A DNA stretch of 22,042 bases from the NCBI GenBank assembly GCA_049999765.1, contig JBNGIQ010008985.1:1-22042 (forward strand), read 5' to 3'. The notes beneath the pieces were generated by a model. That model saw only the letters and a program-made list of their open reading frames with translations, searched no databases and was not told the origin of the DNA. The stretch comes from Phaeoceros laevis (Eukaryota; Anthocerotophyta; Anthocerotopsida; Notothyladales). A program made the translations under genes and the position numbers. The stretch's first letter is position 1. Each line of letters opens with the position of its first letter. Shown here one piece after another: positions 20,501 to 22,042 of this stretch.

Positions 20501-20781
20501 ATCTGCTGCCTCACCCCTGAGTTGGGTCTTGAAAAGAGATCTGTCTTGGTTGTTGGGCCATTGTTGCAGGTCATATCGCCTGTTCCTGCACTTTCACCTT
20601 CCAGCCTGTGCACTGAACACACCAAATGGCGGCTGCGGGCATTTGGTTTCTCCTTCCCCACTAGAGCCTTGGAAGGTGCTATTGTTGCAATTCTCCTGAC
20701 CCGCTGCATGCCAAATGTGGGCAAAAACACCGCACCGGTTACTACATGTATGTATACCATGCGGAGTCGGCTAAACACCAT
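17538..20781 (-). CDS. PLS-class pentatricopeptide repeat protein with PG/WW-type E+ end, no deaminase core
   Basis: The main exon (20024-17538) encodes 828 residues: about 16-18 PPR motifs, E1/E2, then an AWKKPGKSWWID box and a Gly-x-x-His-x-Phe-Val-x-Gly-Glu stretch, stopping before any deaminase. The PG plus WW box is the hallmark of the DYW:PG/WW subgroup. A consensus intron (GTAAGT at 20113 to TTTCAG at 20025, 89 bp) lies just upstream. Before it the frame continues into a short exon ending at 20114. A phase-compatible model joins 20781-20430 (ATG, Arg/Ser-rich start like an organelle transit peptide) to 20202-20114 and then the main exon, giving 975 residues; the most upstream splice is uncertain. 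If only the main exon were used, the first ATG would be 19847. Four array units are near copies with a period of about 350 bp. Role: organelle RNA binding, probably editing-site recognition with a deaminase in trans (inference). Confidence 0.85.
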
Positions 20782-20931
20782 AATCGCCTTACTACTACTA
20801 CTACTACTATAAAGCTCTACTATGGCTACCTAGTACAGGCCTTGAGCAGGCCCTGCGCAGGACTTTCAGCAGCAAATTTCCGCCAAATTTTCTTCTTCTT
20901 CTTCAGCAGGTCTGCAGAATCTGTGCCTCGA

Positions 20932-21077
20932 GATAGTAATCGTGAGTGATTCACTGGCAGGTTCAGGACCCTGCAGATAGTAATCATGAGTGCTCTACCA
21001 GCAGGTTAAGGAATCAGGACTCAGCAGATAGTAATCATGAGTGCTGTACGGGCAGGTTCAGGAATAGGACTCCACAA
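20932..21077. repeat. Three tandem units of about 44-51 bp
   Basis: Each unit starts GATAGTAATC(A/G)TGAGTG and contains GCAGGTT(C/A)AGGA. Units begin at 20932, 20976 and 21027. Unit length and the 3' part vary, so the array is not recent. Confidence 0.8.
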
Positions 21078-21406
21078 TACAGTCAATACTAAGTCCTGTT
21101 ACACATCCTACCAGTGATGTGCTTAAAAGTAACCATCGTAAGTGGTGGAATTTTACACATTATAAATGTGTGTATCTTGTATTGGATTGCGTGACTTATT
21201 GTGTTCACACCGAGGTCCCATGGCAATCTTGTGGTCTTAGCCCTCCCAAAATGAAGATCGAATGAGGGATTCAAATATCCCCGGGTATCCACTGGAAAAT
21301 GCCCATGTTCTCACTTCCAATCAGCTCCCTTTCTTTTCAGTTGAGGAGATCCATCATTCTGTGTTCTGATACGTGGTGGATCAGTGTCGGCGATCCCTGT
21401 CCATGT

Positions 21407-21600
21407 CTCAGTTTGACAAGGATAGGGATAAGCACGCACATTCACCCCAAGAGAAAGACAACAATCTCAGTTTGACGGGGATAGAGTTAAAAGCACATTC
21501 GCACCCAAGAGAAAGACAACAATCTCTTGCACACACACTTGAGCACTGGCTAGATCACACCTGAGCACTGGCTAGATCACACCTGAGAACTGGCTAGATC
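21407..21600. repeat. Two adjacent minisatellites (59 bp x2 and 22 bp x3)
   Basis: The first pair begins CTCAGTTTGAC and ends AAGAGAAAGACAACAAT (21407-21465 and 21466-21523), with a few differences in the middle. The second array is TGAGCACTGGCTAGATCACA plus CC at 21540-21561 and 21562-21583, then a third copy cut at 21600. Confidence 0.85.
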
Positions 21601-21610
21601 TTCAGTATTC

Positions 21611-22042
21611 TCACGGTCGACCCTTACAACTGCAACGCCCGTTTGCGAATCGATGCACACGGTACCCATCCCTTACCACAATGTCTCTCTGTTCAAGCCT
21701 TGACATGATTTCCGTGGAGCTGTGGCAGTCGCTGCACATGCGTAGATTCTTCGTTACCACCAGAGGTGTCCCACTCGGAGTGTTCAACAGACCAAACGCC
21801 AGAGCTAGCTTCTCAGCATGCCCACAAAGCAAATCTTCCTTTTCCTTCTAACTCTGTGGCTTCAACACCAACTTTGTGTGAGGTACGTGGCCTCCTTCCT
21901 GCTTCAAACGTGCATTTGTGCTCTCTACCTTAAGCACAATATCTCTTCTCGTTTCTCCCACCAGAAATCTGTGTACCTCCTTAACCACCTCAATGCTCGC
22001 CACTGCAGGTTTCTTGTTAGCTCCTACTGCCCTTCTCTGTGT
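21611..22042 (-). pseudogene. C-terminal part of a PPR protein with DYW:KP-type deaminase, broken by an in-frame TAG
   Basis: The frame enters from the right edge and reads an E+ region with NKKPAVASIE in place of the usual EPGCSWIE, then VHRFLVGE, an EGGHVPHTK stretch, a TAG at 21850-21848, and after it the deaminase core: His-Ala-Glu with the catalytic Glu, NLRMCSDCHS zinc cysteines, RDIVVRDGYRVHRF, and the end CSCKGRP with TGA at 21613-21611. Canonical domains end CSCGDYW. The KP box and GRP end fit the DYW:KP variant proposed for U-to-C editing in hornworts, ferns and lycophytes (known family; assignment from motifs). All zinc and catalytic residues remain, and the domain is otherwise intact on both sides, so the stop looks recent. 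It stands where the family normally has an acidic Glu-rich run. The repeats themselves lie outside the window. A sequencing error is possible. Confidence 0.85.

Larger units (their letters stand above)
20782..21610. other. Minisatellite-rich spacer between two PPR loci
   Basis: It holds a (TAC)7 run at 20790-20810, just upstream of the proposed PPR start; three imperfect units of about 44-51 bp (20932-21077); two units of about 59 bp (21407-21523); and three units of 22 bp (21540-21600) that end ten bases before the stop codon of the DYW fragment. I see no gene. Confidence 0.6.

Overview
This looks like nuclear DNA of a seed-free vascular plant, most likely a fern, with a lycophyte such as Isoetes as the alternative. 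The reasons are spliced genes with short GT-AG introns, three PPR loci of the expanded PLS class, and a DYW-type deaminase ending Gly-Arg-Pro instead of Asp-Tyr-Trp. That last variant (called DYW:KP) is known from hornworts, lycophytes and ferns and is linked to U-to-C editing of organelle RNA. Species is inference; no organelle or bacterial features are seen.

Left part (1-7000). A 568-bp inverted-repeat transposon with a 3-bp target duplication lies at 684-1251. Next is a GC-rich minus-strand gene (1441-4714) for a large protein with an N-terminal domain of unknown type, a long coiled coil, a hydrophobic hairpin and a beta-rich C-terminus. One of its introns is filled with tandem repeats. 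A repeat-rich stretch follows (4715-5976) with a 41-bp palindrome and an N gap flanked by identical 47-bp copies. A two-exon jacalin-like lectin gene is at 5977-6867.

Middle (7000-15300). An intronless PPR gene (7111-9627, minus) is head-to-head with a multi-pass membrane protein gene (10028-11352, plus) that carries a 2-bp frameshift. That gene converges on a three-exon DOMON plus cytochrome b561 gene (11545-12950, minus). A decayed RBR-type RING fragment (13869-14285) and a tRNA-derived SINE with poly(A) tail and target duplications (14616-14895) follow.

Right part (15300-22042). An eight-exon WAT1/EamA-type transporter gene (15395-17260, plus) converges on a second PPR gene (17538-20781, minus) whose array grew by duplication of a unit of about 350 bp. 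After about 800 bp rich in minisatellites, the window ends in the C-terminal part of a third PPR gene (21611-22042, minus), a DYW:KP domain broken by one in-frame TAG.

The genes do not form an operon or pathway. The common theme is organelle RNA processing: three PPR loci, two ending before the deaminase core and one retaining a deaminase interrupted by a stop. The other genes are a transporter, an extracellular redox protein and two proteins of possibly defensive type.
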